A stretch of 64,000 bases of DNA, taken from assembly GCF_914767665.1 (NCBI RefSeq), contig NC_059503.1:29574001-29638000 (forward strand), in the 5' to 3' direction. A program made the translations under genes and the position numbers. The stretch is from Harmonia axyridis. Taxonomy: Eukaryota > Arthropoda > Insecta > Coleoptera > Coccinellidae. Under the pieces are notes generated by a model. The model saw nothing but the letters and a program-made list of their open reading frames with translations. It ran no database searches and was not told the origin of the DNA. This document shows, piece after piece, positions 1 to 12,209 of the stretch. Position 1 is the first letter of the stretch, and each line of letters opens with the position of its first letter.

Positions 1-677
1 TGGAATCATAAATGTATATAACCAGTTTTTTACAACATATCCTCGAATTTCGGAAGAAAAACGGTGAACGCAAAATTGTACGCCTATGTATTATTTCTTG
101 TTAACCAACAATTTTTCTTATCCATAAATTTCTGCACACTGAATTTCATTTGAATCAGATGAATTTTGACAAAATAATCCAAAAAATCTTGGTGATGAAA
201 TTGACCGACTCCCCCTATTATTCTTTGTCTTTATTTATTGTGCCTACACTTCTTCTTGTCGATTTGTTATATTTGTTGAATTCTTGTTAATTTTTTTTTG
301 GGGGGCAGTATAACTGGCATAGTTATGTGTTTTCGTTTGTTGACGATCAGGAATTTTTTTATCTATATCAAATAACATTAAAGGAATTTATAGATGTATT
401 TCATGAATTGCTTGCTGTTACGGAGACCCTGTATATTAATTTATATACGGGGTATCCAACTTGATAGGAGCAACAATAATGCTGGCATGTTCATTGAATT
501 ACAGATCAGATTTTTTGCCAATATTAACGAAACGAATTTCTTTGGTGATCTGTCCAAACCTTTCAATAACGTCTTTATTTAGTGATCACCTAAATTCCAT
601 CAATAAGCCCTACTAGTGCGGTTCAACACTTGCTCAACTTTAAATTTTGTCATCCTGTTATGTTTTTTTATTTTCAG
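1..677. other. Intron of the WSCD-like gene, no feature seen
   Basis: This stretch precedes the first visible coding exon of the sulfotransferase-like gene and ends in a good splice acceptor (TTATTTTCAG at 668-677). It is AT-rich, with short open frames only. I see no coding exon, RNA gene or clear repeat in it. Confidence 0.6.
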
Positions 678-3600
678 CCAAAACCACAATACTTACAAGT
701 GTCTAAGCTCAAACACTACGAACTCAATTTCTCAGGGTTCAAGTCGCCTCTACCCAAGTCCAAAATCAACTGGTGCAAGGAACTAAAGTATTTAGTACCG
801 CCTAGACCACCTGTAGCCTTAGCGTCATTCCCAGGTAGTGGTAATACGTGGGTGAGGTATCTCTTACAACAATCTACAGGTGTGTATGCATATATGGTTT
901 CATTATAAAAGTACATTAACATACGCTGTTTGTTGAGATATTTGGACTTAAGAATCAAGACACACATATGTGTCATCCTAGTCACAGAATTGTACTATGT
1001 TGATCCAGAGACTATAATATTTTCTAAGCTTCTGTTGTTAAAAGGAGCTCCTGTTGTTAAAAGGAGCTTAGAAAATATTATTTTTCGATAAATTATACGT
1101 ACCTATTGAAGAGGTGAACCAAGGACTCTAAATCTTCTCCACAAACGATGGAAAAATTATTGAGAAAACTCTTATAAGAGTCAGTTACGTGACATATGTT
1201 TCTATAAAAAAAAGTTTTGCAATAAAATATAAAAAAATACATATTTCAGGATTTTTCTCTGAATTAAAATCTGTTTCAATCTTTATGTAGATGCGTGCTC
1301 ACCTTCGCATAGATCTACACTATAAAGAATTCAATAGATGAATTTTGACCATAAAATATCAGTTTTTATTCTTTTTCTAATGGAATAGGACATTTTATTT
1401 CTGAGATGCTATCACGTCAGCGATCGAAGAAAAATGTTGCCACTGTCAAATCAATTTTTTTACATCTCACACAATAAGTTTTGAGATTCTATGATTGTAT
1501 ATTAGTACATTAATTCAAATTCTTTTCTTATGAATTGAATATTTTATAAAAATGATGATAAACTTGATTATATAACTCATGTTTTGATAAACCAATAGAA
1601 TCCATAAATTTCTCATAGTTAGAGTGTATTGATAAGTGAATAAACACCTTGACAACGTGGTATAATCGTTTTGGTGTTTCGCCTCCTCCCATATTGGGAT
1701 CATTTCCACAGCAACATTCTTGGATGTTCGCCAAAAAAATAAAAGTCAAGCTCAGTGAAATGTCATTGAATTATCAAAATGCAGTGCTTTGATAATAGTT
1801 ATTGAAATTGTTCTTTATATAATCGTAGTGAAAAACTCAGTTTAAAAAAAAATTCTTTTTTGACGCTAGCGCATAAAATCGTTACATCGGATTACAATAC
1901 GATTATTCATCTTTTTTGTAAACGGTAAACTTTCGAGAAATGATAATTATTTTGCTCGAAATTTTCTGAAATACCTAACTCAACAGCATTTAATGGTACC
2001 TACCCACTTGAGAAAAATGTATTTTTGAATGAAGATTATGAACTCAATTTCTACAGAGTCGTAATATATGTAATAATACAACAATTGTTTCGCAATACTA
2101 TGGCTTCTTTAGGTAGGTATTTACATTTTAGCTGATTAATCAGTTAAAATGTAAATGACCAGAATGTTGCGTGGAAACTAAGTTCATTATTCTTATTCAT
2201 TAGGGTTGATATCCGTGTTTTCTCTCTTTGAATATTTCATACAATGAATATTTTAATTTTTCAGGGATACTGACAGGTTCAATATATAGAGATTATAGTC
2301 TTTTGAAAAATGGCTTTCCAGCGGAAAATGTGGTTAATGGTTCAGTTCTACTCGTGAAGACCCACGAGTTTGGACAAAACGCGAAGAAACTTTACTCCAA
2401 AGCCATATTGCTAGTCCGATCACCAACGGCTGCAATACAGGCCGAGTTTAACAGACAGAGTGGAGGACATGTTGGATTCGCCTCTCCTTTGAGATACAAG
2501 AGGAGCAAGGGGAAGTGTGAGTTATAGTCTAAGCGCCCGTGGACGTCGGACTTACGTTATTCTATAACAGGCTAATTGATCCCCGGTCTTTTATAGTAAA
2601 ACACATTTTTTTGGCAAAATTCAATTTTATTATTCAACATAGTTGCCTTCAGAGATTATAGTGATCTTACAACTTTTCGATACCATTTTTATAGTACGAT
2701 TTGTCTTTCGCTTCAAAATGGGCCTCAGTTGCGGTGATTACTTCTTCATTGGCGCTAAATTTCTTTCCAGTGAGCATTCTTTTGAGGTCTGATAACAGGA
2801 AAAAGTCGCTGGGGGCCAGATCTGGCGAATACGGTGGATGCAAAAGCAATTCGAAGACCAATTCATGCAATTTTGACATTGTTCTCATTGATTCGTGACA
2901 CGGCGCATTGTCTTGATTAAACAGCACCTTTTTTCGAATGGGGCCGTTTTTTAACGATTTCTTTCTTCAAAGGATCCAATAACACAATATAATATTCACT
3001 GTTGATGGTCTAGCCCTTTTGGAGGTAATCAATGAATATTATACCTTGCGCATCCCATAATACTGATGCCATAACCTTCCCAGCTGACTCGTGTTTTTCC
3101 TCGATTTGGATTCGGTTCATCGTGTGTAGTCCACTCAGCTGACTGTCGATTGGACTCCGGAGTGAAATGATGGAGCCATGTTTCATCCATTTACACATAT
3201 CGACACAAAAATTCAAGTTTATTGCACTTAAACAGCTTCAAACACTGCTCAGAATCATTAACACGTTATTGCTTTTGATCGATTGTGAGCTCGCGCGGCA
3301 CCCATTTTGCACACAGTTTTCTCATGTACAAATATTCGTGAATGATATGATGTAAACGTTCAGATGATATCTTCACAATGTCTGCTATCTCCATCAACTT
3401 CGTTTTACGGTCATTCGAAATTATTTTGTGAATATTTTTGATTTTTTCGTTAGCGACAGCCTTTTTTGGGCGTCCACTGCGTTCGGTGCTCATTTCACCA
3501 CGTTTAAACTAAGCATACCAATCAATGATGGTTGATTTTCCTGGTGCAGACCCCGAAAACACTCCATCAACCAAGATTTTGCTTCAACTGGTTCCTTGGT

Positions 3601-4909
3601 ACAGGAAGACTCGTCGCTCCAAATGATCTTATTAAAAAAATCTGGATCTGCATGATGTTTTCCAAAATTTGCCGGCAAAATTGAATTTCGTTGAGGTGAA
3701 TAATTATGCGAGTAATATTTTCGTACGTGAACAATTACCATTGTTCACTAAGTAATGCAACATCGAAGATTTCTTAACAGAATTTACAAACTTGATTCAG
3801 TCAGAAACGTACCCATTTGGATAAAAACAGCCATATATTTTTTCTTTGAATAACAAATGACTTTTGTGATACCTCTTTGAAATCACTATCAAATAGACAA
3901 TTTATTGATGTAATGTCCAGCAGTAGCTCGGTACATTTTTTTTCCACTACGATGCGCTAAACTTCATGAACAAAATAATCCACTACCAAAATTTCCAATG
4001 AAAATATTTCTCATAGCCCCCCTTTAAAATTTTCGGAGAATGTTTTCAATGTAAACGTTAAAATAATTTTTCAGCAATATTTCACTGAAAAAATTAACCA
4101 GAAAGATGCAAAATTGTACCAACCGTAAGGGCAAAACCATTGAAAGGGGCGAAAATTCATTATTTAAAAAAAAAAAAATATCTCGAAAACTGTAAGACTT
4201 TTATTATAGGAATTTTGTCATAGCAGGTGGGTTATCCTTTGATCTACATTCTCCCTCTGTTTGACGTGGTCTTTACGGGTCACCCTGTATATGTATGTAG
4301 CTACTGTCATTATGATTATTTGAACATGCTGAAATTATATGTGTTCCCATAAAAATACATTAATTGTAGAGGATGTATCAATTGAAAGTATGTTGCAATG
4401 AATAGTTGGGCCATTTACGATTAAAATTTCTCGTGATTGGGTATGTTGGGTACACAAACATTCAGCTTTTATACTTGTATATATAAACGCGAGTCTACCG
4501 TCCACGGACCCTTACTCTATCAAGAATTGAGAATTATATGGTTATTTTCTCTTTAAACAAAGCATTTTCAGCAGATTGGGAACAGTTTGTCTATGACAAA
4601 CTGCAAGCCTGGAAGCAAACAAACCTGGACTGGCTGTACAACTTCACAGGACCAACTCACGTCATCTTTTACGAACACTTGGTGGACAATCTGGAGAACA
4701 ACTTGCGATCCATGCTCAATTTTTTGGAACATCCAATTTCTGAAGAACTTTTCAATTGTGCGATGGAAAGGAAGGAAGGCATTTACAGGAGAAAGAAGAG
4801 GGCGATTGTTTTTGACCCTTTCTCTTCGAAGATGAAGGAAAAAATAAAAGAAGAACAAGAGAGAGTTTATGAAGCTATATATAACTTCGCGTCGCCTACC
4901 AAGAGATAA
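678..4909 (+). CDS. WSCD-family sulfotransferase (sialate:O-sulfotransferase-like), 5' partial
   Basis: Three exons are visible: 678-879, 2265-2516 and 4572-4909 (stop TAA 4907-4909). Acceptors are TTTTCAG in all three, donors are G|GTGTGT and T|GTGAGT, and both junctions are phase 1, so the frame joins without a break. Exon 1 holds SFPGSGNTWVRYLL, the 5'-phosphosulfate (PAPS) loop of Golgi sulfotransferases; exon 2 holds a second PAPS-contact-like segment, ILLVRSPTAAI, followed by NRQSGGH; exon 3 holds a Trp-rich helix and HVIFYEHLVDN, then a basic C-terminus. This order matches the sulfotransferase half of WSCD1/WSCD2 proteins, which in vertebrates sulfate sialic acids; the WSC domains and the membrane anchor would be encoded left of the window. 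The strict substrate in insects is not known to me. The last intron carries a decayed mariner. No frameshift or stop is seen, so the gene looks functional. Family call is strong; exact orthology is inferred. Confidence 0.9.
1015..1080. repeat. Short hairpin with a tandem repeat in its loop
   Basis: A 16-bp perfect inverted repeat (1015-1030 against 1065-1080, TAATATTTTCTAAGCT) encloses two near-identical copies of a unit containing TGTTGTTAAAAGGAGCT. It lies in an intron of the WSCD-like gene. No function is assigned. Confidence 0.6.
2119..2157. repeat. Short near-perfect palindrome in intron
   Basis: The sequence TTTACATTTTAGCTGATTAA is followed at once by its near reverse complement TCAGTTAAAATGTAAA, with one mismatch. 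It would form a tight hairpin 110 bp before the acceptor of the 2265 exon. It may be a MITE remnant. Confidence 0.5.
2567..3595 (-). mobile_element. Decayed mariner (cecropia-type), copy 1
   Basis: The minus strand carries broken pieces of a mariner transposase. Read in order on the minus strand they are: a helix-turn-helix part with SGRPKKAV near 3470, SAGKVMASVLWDAQGIIFID near 3090-3020, then FNQDNAPCHES and LLHPPYSPDLAPSDFF (DD34D signature region) near 2920-2800 and YKNGIEKL near 2670. Several stops and frameshifts separate them, so it is dead. The 3' end matches the mariner copy at 50574-51486, beginning TAACAGG. Its 5' end is lost: at about 3595 the sequence switches to a fragment of a different transposase. 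It sits inside the last intron of the WSCD-like gene. Confidence 0.85.
3595..3741 (-). pseudogene. Fragment of a second Tc1/mariner-type transposase
   Basis: The minus strand reads ADPDFFNKIIWSDESS, which looks like the segment around the first catalytic Asp (WSDE) of an IS630/Tc1/mariner-type transposase. It directly abuts the helix-turn-helix part of the neighbouring mariner copy, in an order that no intact transposase would have, so this is a junction of two elements. Confidence 0.6.
3742..4571. other. Rest of WSCD-like last intron, no gene seen
   Basis: AT-rich intron sequence ending in the acceptor GCATTTTCAG at 4562-4571. A CACCCTGTATA motif near 4281, the terminus common to several palindromic elements of this window, suggests an unrecognised element end. 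Nothing else is supported. Confidence 0.5.
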
Positions 4910-6723
4910 TATTGAGAAGAAAACTAGTAGTGATGAAAACGTAGACAATAAGAAAAATACATATAAAGGAAAACTTTAATCACGAGAAGTCTGAGTAGAT
5001 ACTTAAAAAATATATGACTAAAAAAGAGAAACACAAAAACATTTGCAAAGACGCGATTTTTGCAGTTTTAGCAATGCTATATTATCTAAAACAATATCGA
5101 GTTGATTTTGAGGATGAATACAGGGTGATCTCATTGTTTTCACTTGTTTTCTGGGATGAGTTAAACATTGTAAAATGTGTAACTGATATGACTAAGATTT
5201 ATTTCTTCGCATTTTATAGTCCTTCATTGTAAGATATTTAGGTATAACATTGTGTATAATGAGAAATGTTTCAATTTTTATTTAGAGTCAATATCTGATT
5301 AACTCACCCTGTATGACCGTGATTGATATTTGTATGTGGTCTTTTAAATTTGATAAGTAGCTCAATTGAATATTCGATCGTAGTGTATATGAATGTGAAT
5401 TCTGTTAATAAGCTTGTTTGTATGTATATTTGTTATTCTTAATGTTGAAATATAATTGAAAAGATTTGATCTGTACCTAACATGAAGTAGGTATAGCATG
5501 AATAGTAAATGTGAACACACCCTAAGAGTGGTATAAACATATGAAAACATTTTGTATTGTGCCAAAATATTCGCCAGTTTGATTTAATGAACGAAATAGG
5601 ATTGAATGAAAAGGCCTATAACGGCGAAATTTTTGGATTTGTCTAGAAAAATATTTATTCTGGTTTTCTGGATGTTATATGTTGTTTATACTGAAAGTAA
5701 ATTTTTTTAATTAATGTTCTTTAAATTTTCAATATCCAGGATTAATCATTAATTAGAAATTCTTCAACATTTATTGGAGTGACACAGTGTGTTGAAGTTC
5801 AGAACTACTGAATTCTTATCGATGTGTAGAATTATGTATAAAATAATTTTTCCTACAACTGCTATGGAAAGTAGCACATTTTTATAGCTTCCACATTATT
5901 GAGAAAAGTTGGACTTTCGCCATTTGTTGCACAATATACCATTTATTGACGTGTGGAACTTTGTGCGATCGAAATCAGTGGATTAAGGTTTTGGAATCGA
6001 TGAATAGAAATCAAAATCTAATCTATTTGTTTTCAAATATAAGGAACGACCACATATGGTATGAGGACACGGCTGACGAATTTGGAAATAAGAAATGATT
6101 TCGCAGTAGCCAACAATGATTTTGTTTTTTGAGAACATCGATAAATTATAATTCAGAGTGACGTATCTCAAACTTCATCGTAGCATACTTAGCAGAAAAT
6201 ACAAACTCTCAAAAATATCGAAATTGATGACGCAACCGTCTGCGCTAGAAGAGTATTTTATTAAACAACCGATAATAAAGCATTATTAAAAAAAAATCTA
6301 TCTTTCTGGGACATGAGAAGATGTGTATAGGTATTGATATGATTTCGTTTACAGAAATCTATCTTTTCATGTCGATCAATTATTATTTAATTTAAATATA
6401 AAATAAAATTTAAAATTTTGGAATTACATTTTTTTTTAACAGAACAACCAACCTAACTTAACTATCTAACCTAACTATCTTGTCTAATTTCAGTTATGAA
6501 ACAAACTATAATATAACAACTTAAAATTACTTATCTAGTATTCAAATTCCTTTCAGTTTTCTAATTAATTCTTTTAATTCAATAGGTACAGCTCTACTAT
6601 CAAATCTATCCGGTTCCAACTCAGTCAATCTTAATTTCTCCTTCGCGATGAAATTTTTATTTTCAATTAATTAGTTTTTATTCAGTTTAGTTTTTTGTTT
6701 GTTTCTCTTATATTAACGATTTA
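4910..6723. other. 3' UTR and intergenic stretch without a recognised gene
   Basis: This follows the stop of the WSCD-like gene and should hold its 3' UTR; no canonical AATAAA is seen in the first 300 bases. At 5853-5950 lies a copy, in opposite orientation, of the hairpin repeat found again at 45926-46056 (shared GTCCAACTTTTCTC and TTGTGCAACAA on the reverse strand). Near 5296 there is another CACCCTGTAT element terminus. The rest holds nothing I can name. Confidence 0.5.
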
Positions 6724-7261
6724 TACAGGGTCTCTCAATAGTGCGTTAGGCTTTCATAGCTGCCAAACCAGACGTTTTAGGAATTTAGTTGAAAAGCATT
6801 CCCTTTGTACTTTCAATGCTGCATCTCAGGAAATTTTTTTCTGATGTACAGGATGTTTCCAAATAAAATTATTCATATGAGTGATTCTTAAATGGAACAC
6901 CCCTTATATTATTGCATATTTTCAATGCTCTCAATACCTCTATCATGACGCCAACTACTGTTTCGTAGAAATTTTGCAGTTTTTTCTGAATAAGATCCGT
7001 ACCGTAGGAAAAATATCCCTAATATTTTGCGTCATGATAGAGGTTTTGAAGAGCATTTAAAATATGCAATAATATAAGGGGTGTTCCATTCAAAACATCA
7101 CTCATTTGTTTAATACTTTTATTTGGGAACACCCTGTATATTAGAAAATAATTTCCGGATATGCAGAATTGAAAGTACAAAGGGAATACTTTTCAACTAA
7201 ATTTCTAAAACGTCTGGTTTGGTAGCAATGGAAGCCTAACGCACAATTGCAGGACCCTGTA
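6724..7261. mobile_element. Palindromic MITE with TACAGGGTC ends
   Basis: The stretch begins TACAGGGTC and ends GACCCTGTA, and the two arms (about 6724-6955 and 7030-7261) are imperfect reverse complements, sharing for example CGTTAGGCTT, AAACCAGACGTTTTAG, AAAGGGAAT and ATCATGACGC-type blocks. TA at each edge fits a Tc1/mariner-type target duplication. The 75-bp centre has no open frame. It is a non-autonomous foldback-type element. Confidence 0.85.
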
Positions 7262-8239
7262 TACTCTTCTGTATTATCTCTTGGATGAATACTTTTTGAT
7301 TCTAAACTTTTTCAACTTTTCCAATTTTTTTATTCTGACGTCTCTTTTCCAATGTTCCCCGGTAATCGTCGATCGTAAATTTTCTTCCAGCCAATGGCTT
7401 AGAAATGGGGGGTACTGGCGGTTATTACCTCCGCCCCCCAAGATTTCCAAAATGTAAAATTGCGAATTCTCGCAAAGACAAAGAATGAAAATTTTTCCAT
7501 GAAATGAAAAAAAAAAAAAAAAGTCGGACCCTTTTACGGTTTTGAATTGACTATATCTACATGGTGTTCGTAAATTTGAGGTACAAATGAAAATGACAGA
7601 TTTCTCGGATCATTTCAAGAGAAAAAGTCCTATAACATGAGTCCCCAATAACTTTGTTTTTGAGATACAGATGTTAAAGTTTAAGTTTTTTCTCTCATAG
7701 AACCTTACCTTCACAAGGTGATCACTTTGAATTGGCCATAGATATTCCAAGTTTTAATCATGTTATATGCTAATGTTTAAAGCAAATCCACTGGGTAATA
7801 TTTTTTCTGGAAGGGTGCCTGATTCTTTCCTTCAGAAATATTTTTTGGTGAACTGCTATGGTATTTTAGAAAAATGTAAAAAGAAACTCTGGTCCAGTAA
7901 TATATTTTGTTTGATTTAGTTTTATCGTATCTGCTATCGATTTTGAGAAAAAAATAATTTCAAACAGCTCTCTAGTAATCCTAAGGAAAATCCAAATTAT
8001 TATAAAGATCCAACTAGTGAGCTGTAACGAATGAATTACAAGTTTTGGTATTTATTTACCCACTCTGTAGCGAAGATAAATAAAGATTTTATAGACTCAT
8101 CACAAAAAGGGAGGTACGATATACTAGAAACACCCTGTATCTCGAAAACAAAGCGTTTGCTGGCACATATTCATTGCAGCAAAAAAAAAAGCACAGTACC
8201 TAATGCTAAAATAAAATCATAAAACCAAAGCATATTTTT
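7262..8239. other. Intergenic stretch without a recognised gene
   Basis: AT-rich sequence with a C-rich patch near 7430 and an A-run near 7510. The motif CACCCTGTAT occurs at about 8131 and CACCCTGTAG at about 8241, the latter right at the left edge of the LINE fragment. No coding or RNA feature is seen. Confidence 0.5.
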
Positions 8240-10231
8240 ACACCCTGTAGTAGAGTATGAAGTTTATGACTACATAATGAATCTAAAAAATGAAAAGTCA
8301 GTAGGATTCGACAGTATTATTGAAAGAGAGCGCATCCATAATAACAATACCCCTTACACACATCATCAATCAAATTTTGGTTACTGGAATATATCCAGAC
8401 GAATTAAAGGAAGGGAAGCATGGGTAAGGGCAATTCACAAAAAAAGGTGATAAAGAAGTTGAAGACAACTACAGGCCAGTGTCACTACTATCAAATATAA
8501 ATAAAATATTCGAAAAAATATTATTTGATAAAATCAAGGCCTTTTTAGAAAAAAACCAATAATTTGTTAAAGAACAGTGTGGTTTTAGAAAGGGAAAATC
8601 CACAATCCAGGCAGTATATAAATTTTACAGGCAGCCATCAAGTCTATCAACGAAAAAAAGGGCATGGTAGCAGTAAGTCTGGATTTGTCAAAGGCCTGAG
8701 ATAGAGTGAACCACAGAATTCTCTTAGAAAAAATTGAAAAGTTTGTAATCAGTGTTACTGCCTTAAAGTTAATAAAGTCCTACTTAACCGGAAGATCACA
8801 CAGAGTAGTGAAGATCAACAAGAAAGGAGAAACATTTAGATCTGATTTATTATGCTTACGACAAGGAGTCCCACAGGGGTCCATTTTGGGGCCACTCCTA
8901 TACATCTATACAAATGATATAGTGCAAATTACTATGAATGAGACCGTGATGTTTGCTGACTGGCGCGGATCCAGGCCCCACTTTTGGGGGGGAACTTTGA
9001 GATACCCAAAATATTGAAAATGTGGACCCTAGACACTTCCGCCATTTTGGGATGTCATTTTTTGCCGTTCATTAATATGGGTTTTCACAAATTGTATTGA
9101 AGGGGAAATTTTTGCTGATCTTTCAATTATTTGAGCGTTAGTATGTCAAATTCTAGGAGGTCCGGCAAACTTTAAGAGGTGCCCGGTCTATTTGGATGGG
9201 GAACGTTCCCCCAGTTCCCCCTCCCCTGGATCTGCGCCTGTGTTTGCTGATGATATAACGGTGATATGTAAAGCTCCAGACAAAGACCGATGCAGGGAAA
9301 TTATAGCAGAAGAATTAGGGAGCATAAGTGAGTGGTTGAAAGAAAATGATCTGCTTTTGAATATAACTAAAACTAAAATAATGATATTTAGAGAAAAATT
9401 TTGACCAGAAATTCACAGTAAAAACCCAGAATATTGAAATTGAAACAATAAATCAAATACAACTTTAAGGTATAGATAATAATAGATCGAAACTTGAATT
9501 GGAAATCACAAGTAGAAAAAGTAGCAACTGATGTTTCAAGGTTTCAAGATATTGTTATGCGCTTCGGGTAATGAAAGAGAACATTGGAATTGAAGCGGCT
9601 CTATCAGCGTTTCATGCCTAGGTCCAATCTAGAATAAGAATTATTTTTTGGGCCAGAAGGCCCAGAAGCTGTGAAGCTGACGGATTATTTAAGTCACAAA
9701 AGCGATGTTTGAGAGTTATATTCAAGATAAAACCAATGGAAAGCTGCAAAAATCTATTTATTGAACAGAAAATTTTAACATTTTATATATTCTATATATA
9801 TAAATATATGAATGCATTATGTATGTGATAGATAATTATAGTGAATTCCAACATTATGAACTGAAACATAATTATGAAATAAGAAATAAAAAAATTTAAT
9901 ACAAGATATCACAAGCTTAACATGCGTACAAAAAAATGTAACATATAGTATATTTGCAATATGGAATGAATTACCCAATAGTTTCAAATCAAAAATTAAT
10001 TGTCAACATAACAATGAGTATAAAATAATATCGAAGAATTTTCTATATACTTAATGTTATTATTCTCTGGGGGAGTTTTTCCTTGAAGAAAATTTTGGGG
10101 GATTATAGGGGAAAATTGTTTAGTTTGTTAATTATACAGTATTTGTTGTTAGTTTCATTTGTGACACGATCTACACCTATTGGTATTTGTAGGAAGAGAT
10201 CAAATAAAGTACATATATCTATCTATCTAAA
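8240..10231 (+). mobile_element. Decayed non-LTR retrotransposon (LINE), 5' truncated
   Basis: The plus strand encodes a broken reverse transcriptase. Recognisable parts, in order, are NLKNEKSVGFD (8280), DNYRPVSLLSNINKIFEKIL (8466-8525), CGFRKGKST (8580), VNHRILLEKI (8707), LRQGVPQGSILGPL (8860-8900), the FADD catalytic box (split by an insertion), and the thumb region IIDRNLNWKSQVEKVA (9480). A C-terminal block, AIWNELPNSFKSKI, lies near 9957-10000. After a 3' UTR the element ends in AATAAAGTAC and a TATC(TATC) tail near 10200-10230, typical of LINE 3' ends. Multiple stops and frameshifts make it dead. The endonuclease part is missing. Clade is likely of the jockey/CR1 group, not proven. 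Confidence 0.88.
8960..9242. mobile_element. hAT-like MITE inserted in the LINE catalytic box
   Basis: The LINE reading frame breaks off inside its FADD box at 8959 and resumes at 9243. The flanks repeat TTTGCTGA (8952-8959 and 9243-9250; the shared stretch can be read as up to ten bases), which serves as an 8-bp-type target duplication. The insert has inverted ends resembling GGCGCGGATCCAGG at the left and, on the reverse strand, GGCGCAGATCCAGG at the right, with G-runs next to them. Ends and duplication length fit a hAT MITE. Confidence 0.85.
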
Positions 10232-10494
10232 TGGCGAAATTGCTATCAAGGGTGCCGCCGATTCAATTCGAGTAGTTCGGAGCTTTTACTTCAGGATTTC
10301 ATTGATTTTTACGCGATTGTCGTTCATATATTTAGCCTTATGTAAATAATATAGTCGGCAATGATTTTGACAACAATAGATCGAGCTTTTCGATATAACC
10401 ACTGTTGAATGAATTCGTGGTTCCAATTTTTGCAAGATTAAATTATTGAGCATTAAGACATTAATGGATATTCCTCCTGAAGGATGATATATCC
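10232..10494. other. Spacer between two transposon remnants
   Basis: No gene, RNA or repeat boundary could be recognised in this stretch between the LINE tail and the next element. Confidence 0.4.
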
Positions 10495-12209
10495 CCCTTA
10501 TTTCCCCTAGATAGATAGAGATCATTGAGGCGATTCAGAATATCCTTGAAGGGTCTATCTCTCTTTATAATCAAGATACAGAGTGTTTTATTAATTTTGT
10601 CAATTTCTTCAATTACCCATAACTTTCGAACCACCTATATATTTCCATGATATTTGGTACGTTTATTCTCAGCAACAACTACTTCCTACTTCATACAGAC
10701 ATACAGCAACTGAATATTTTCAGGTCCAGCCAAGCAGATATTGATAAATATAAATAAGATTCATGCGCATGGCGCATGCGATTTTTATACTCAAAAATCT
10801 AGTCCTAATAGGAGAAGTTCCGAATTTACAGTTAGGTGAAGAAATTACTCGACTAGTTTATAGTTTTGGATATTGCGAAGTCAAAGAATTTCAAACAGAT
10901 GTTCATTTAGCGATGAAGCACAATTTACCAGAGATGGTATTAATAATTTAAAAAACCAAATGTCTGCTCCGAACGAAATCCTTTTGCTACATAACAGGCC
11001 CATTCCTAATACAGGTTTTCATTCAATGTTTGGTGTGGTGTTTATAATAATAGATTGGTTAGTCCGTAGGTGTTACCTCCCTGGTGGAGATTATTTTAAT
11101 TTTCTTCAAAATATTTTACCTGATTTGCTTGATGCAGCTGTTGATGTCGGAGGTAAGTATTTTCAACACGGTGGGGCCGCACTATATATATTGCAGGCCG
11201 ATATAACTGGTCTGCAAGGAGCTCCGACTTTAATCCTTTCAATTATTTTGTTTGGGGTTACTTAAAATCAGGAGTTTTCTCGACAAAAATAAACGATATA
11301 ATGCAACTTCTTCATAAAATCGAAGGCACTTGTAACAAATTGAAAAATAATCAATAATTGATAAGAAAATCAATAACTGGTCTAATTTAATGGACACCGA
11401 AATACATTGAGCAGAATGGTAGCCAATTTTGAAGGAAGAGCAATTTTTGTGAAACTTTTTTCTCTGTTTCGTGGGCTTTTTTATAGCATTAAGGTTTTTC
11501 ATTAAGATGTGATGTTTTTCATAACTCATTTTGTTGTTCATTTTCAATTTAGATAGTCAAATAAATTCAATCCTTGATGTTTTCGTTTTCATTGGTGATA
11601 TCACTAAATGAAATCATAAAAGATTTCTCCAAACAAAGACCTCTGCAAACCTCGTTGCATTTCGTTGTGTTTCAATTTTGTGACCCAAAAAATTCAATGA
11701 AATTCGTAAAATTAATAAATACCGAATGAATTAAATTTTGGTTACTATGTTGTCTGTATATTCATGTTTGACTAGATTTATTGAGTATTAGAATCGCATG
11801 CGGAAGTTCGATAAATACCTTGCTCCTTTAAGTTTTTTCTCCTTCATTCTTATATCCTATCAAATTCAAGAAATTTTGATATACAGGGTGTTTTCTTTGG
11901 GATGAATCTTATTTATCGATTTTTCCTAGGCCGGACCTGGAGAATGAATTCAGTAGCTGTGTCTGTATGGAGTAGTTGTTGCAGAGAAAAACGTACCAAA
12001 TATCATGAAAATATATACCTATATTTTCTTTCGAACCACCCTATAGGGAGTATCGAAAGTTATGGGTAATTGAAGAAATTGACAACATCAATAAAACACT
12101 CTGTATCTTAATTATGAAAGAGATAGACCCTTCAAATATAGATTATTCTGACTCATTTCGGTGTCTTCTATCTACCCTTAGTTTACGCCCATTAACCAAT
12201 GAATCACCC
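10495..12209 (+). mobile_element. Decayed Tc1/mariner-superfamily element with long inverted ends
   Basis: Long inverted arms (about 10495-10735 and 11885-12209) share GAAGGGTCTATCTCT, CAATTTCTTCAATTACCCAT and CATGATATTTGGTACG. The right edge is CACCCTGTA. Between them the plus strand encodes a worn transposase: SDEAQFTRDGINN (10905), then NFLQNILPDLLD (11099), YFQHGGAA (11158, the second catalytic Asp is changed to Gly here) and, in another frame, a segment recalling SPDLNPLDFFLWGYLKS with GVFSTKINDI (near 11230-11300). The frame is broken, so the copy is dead. The arm motif GATACAGAGTGTTTTAT matches the arms of the palindrome at 26928-28439. Confidence 0.8.
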
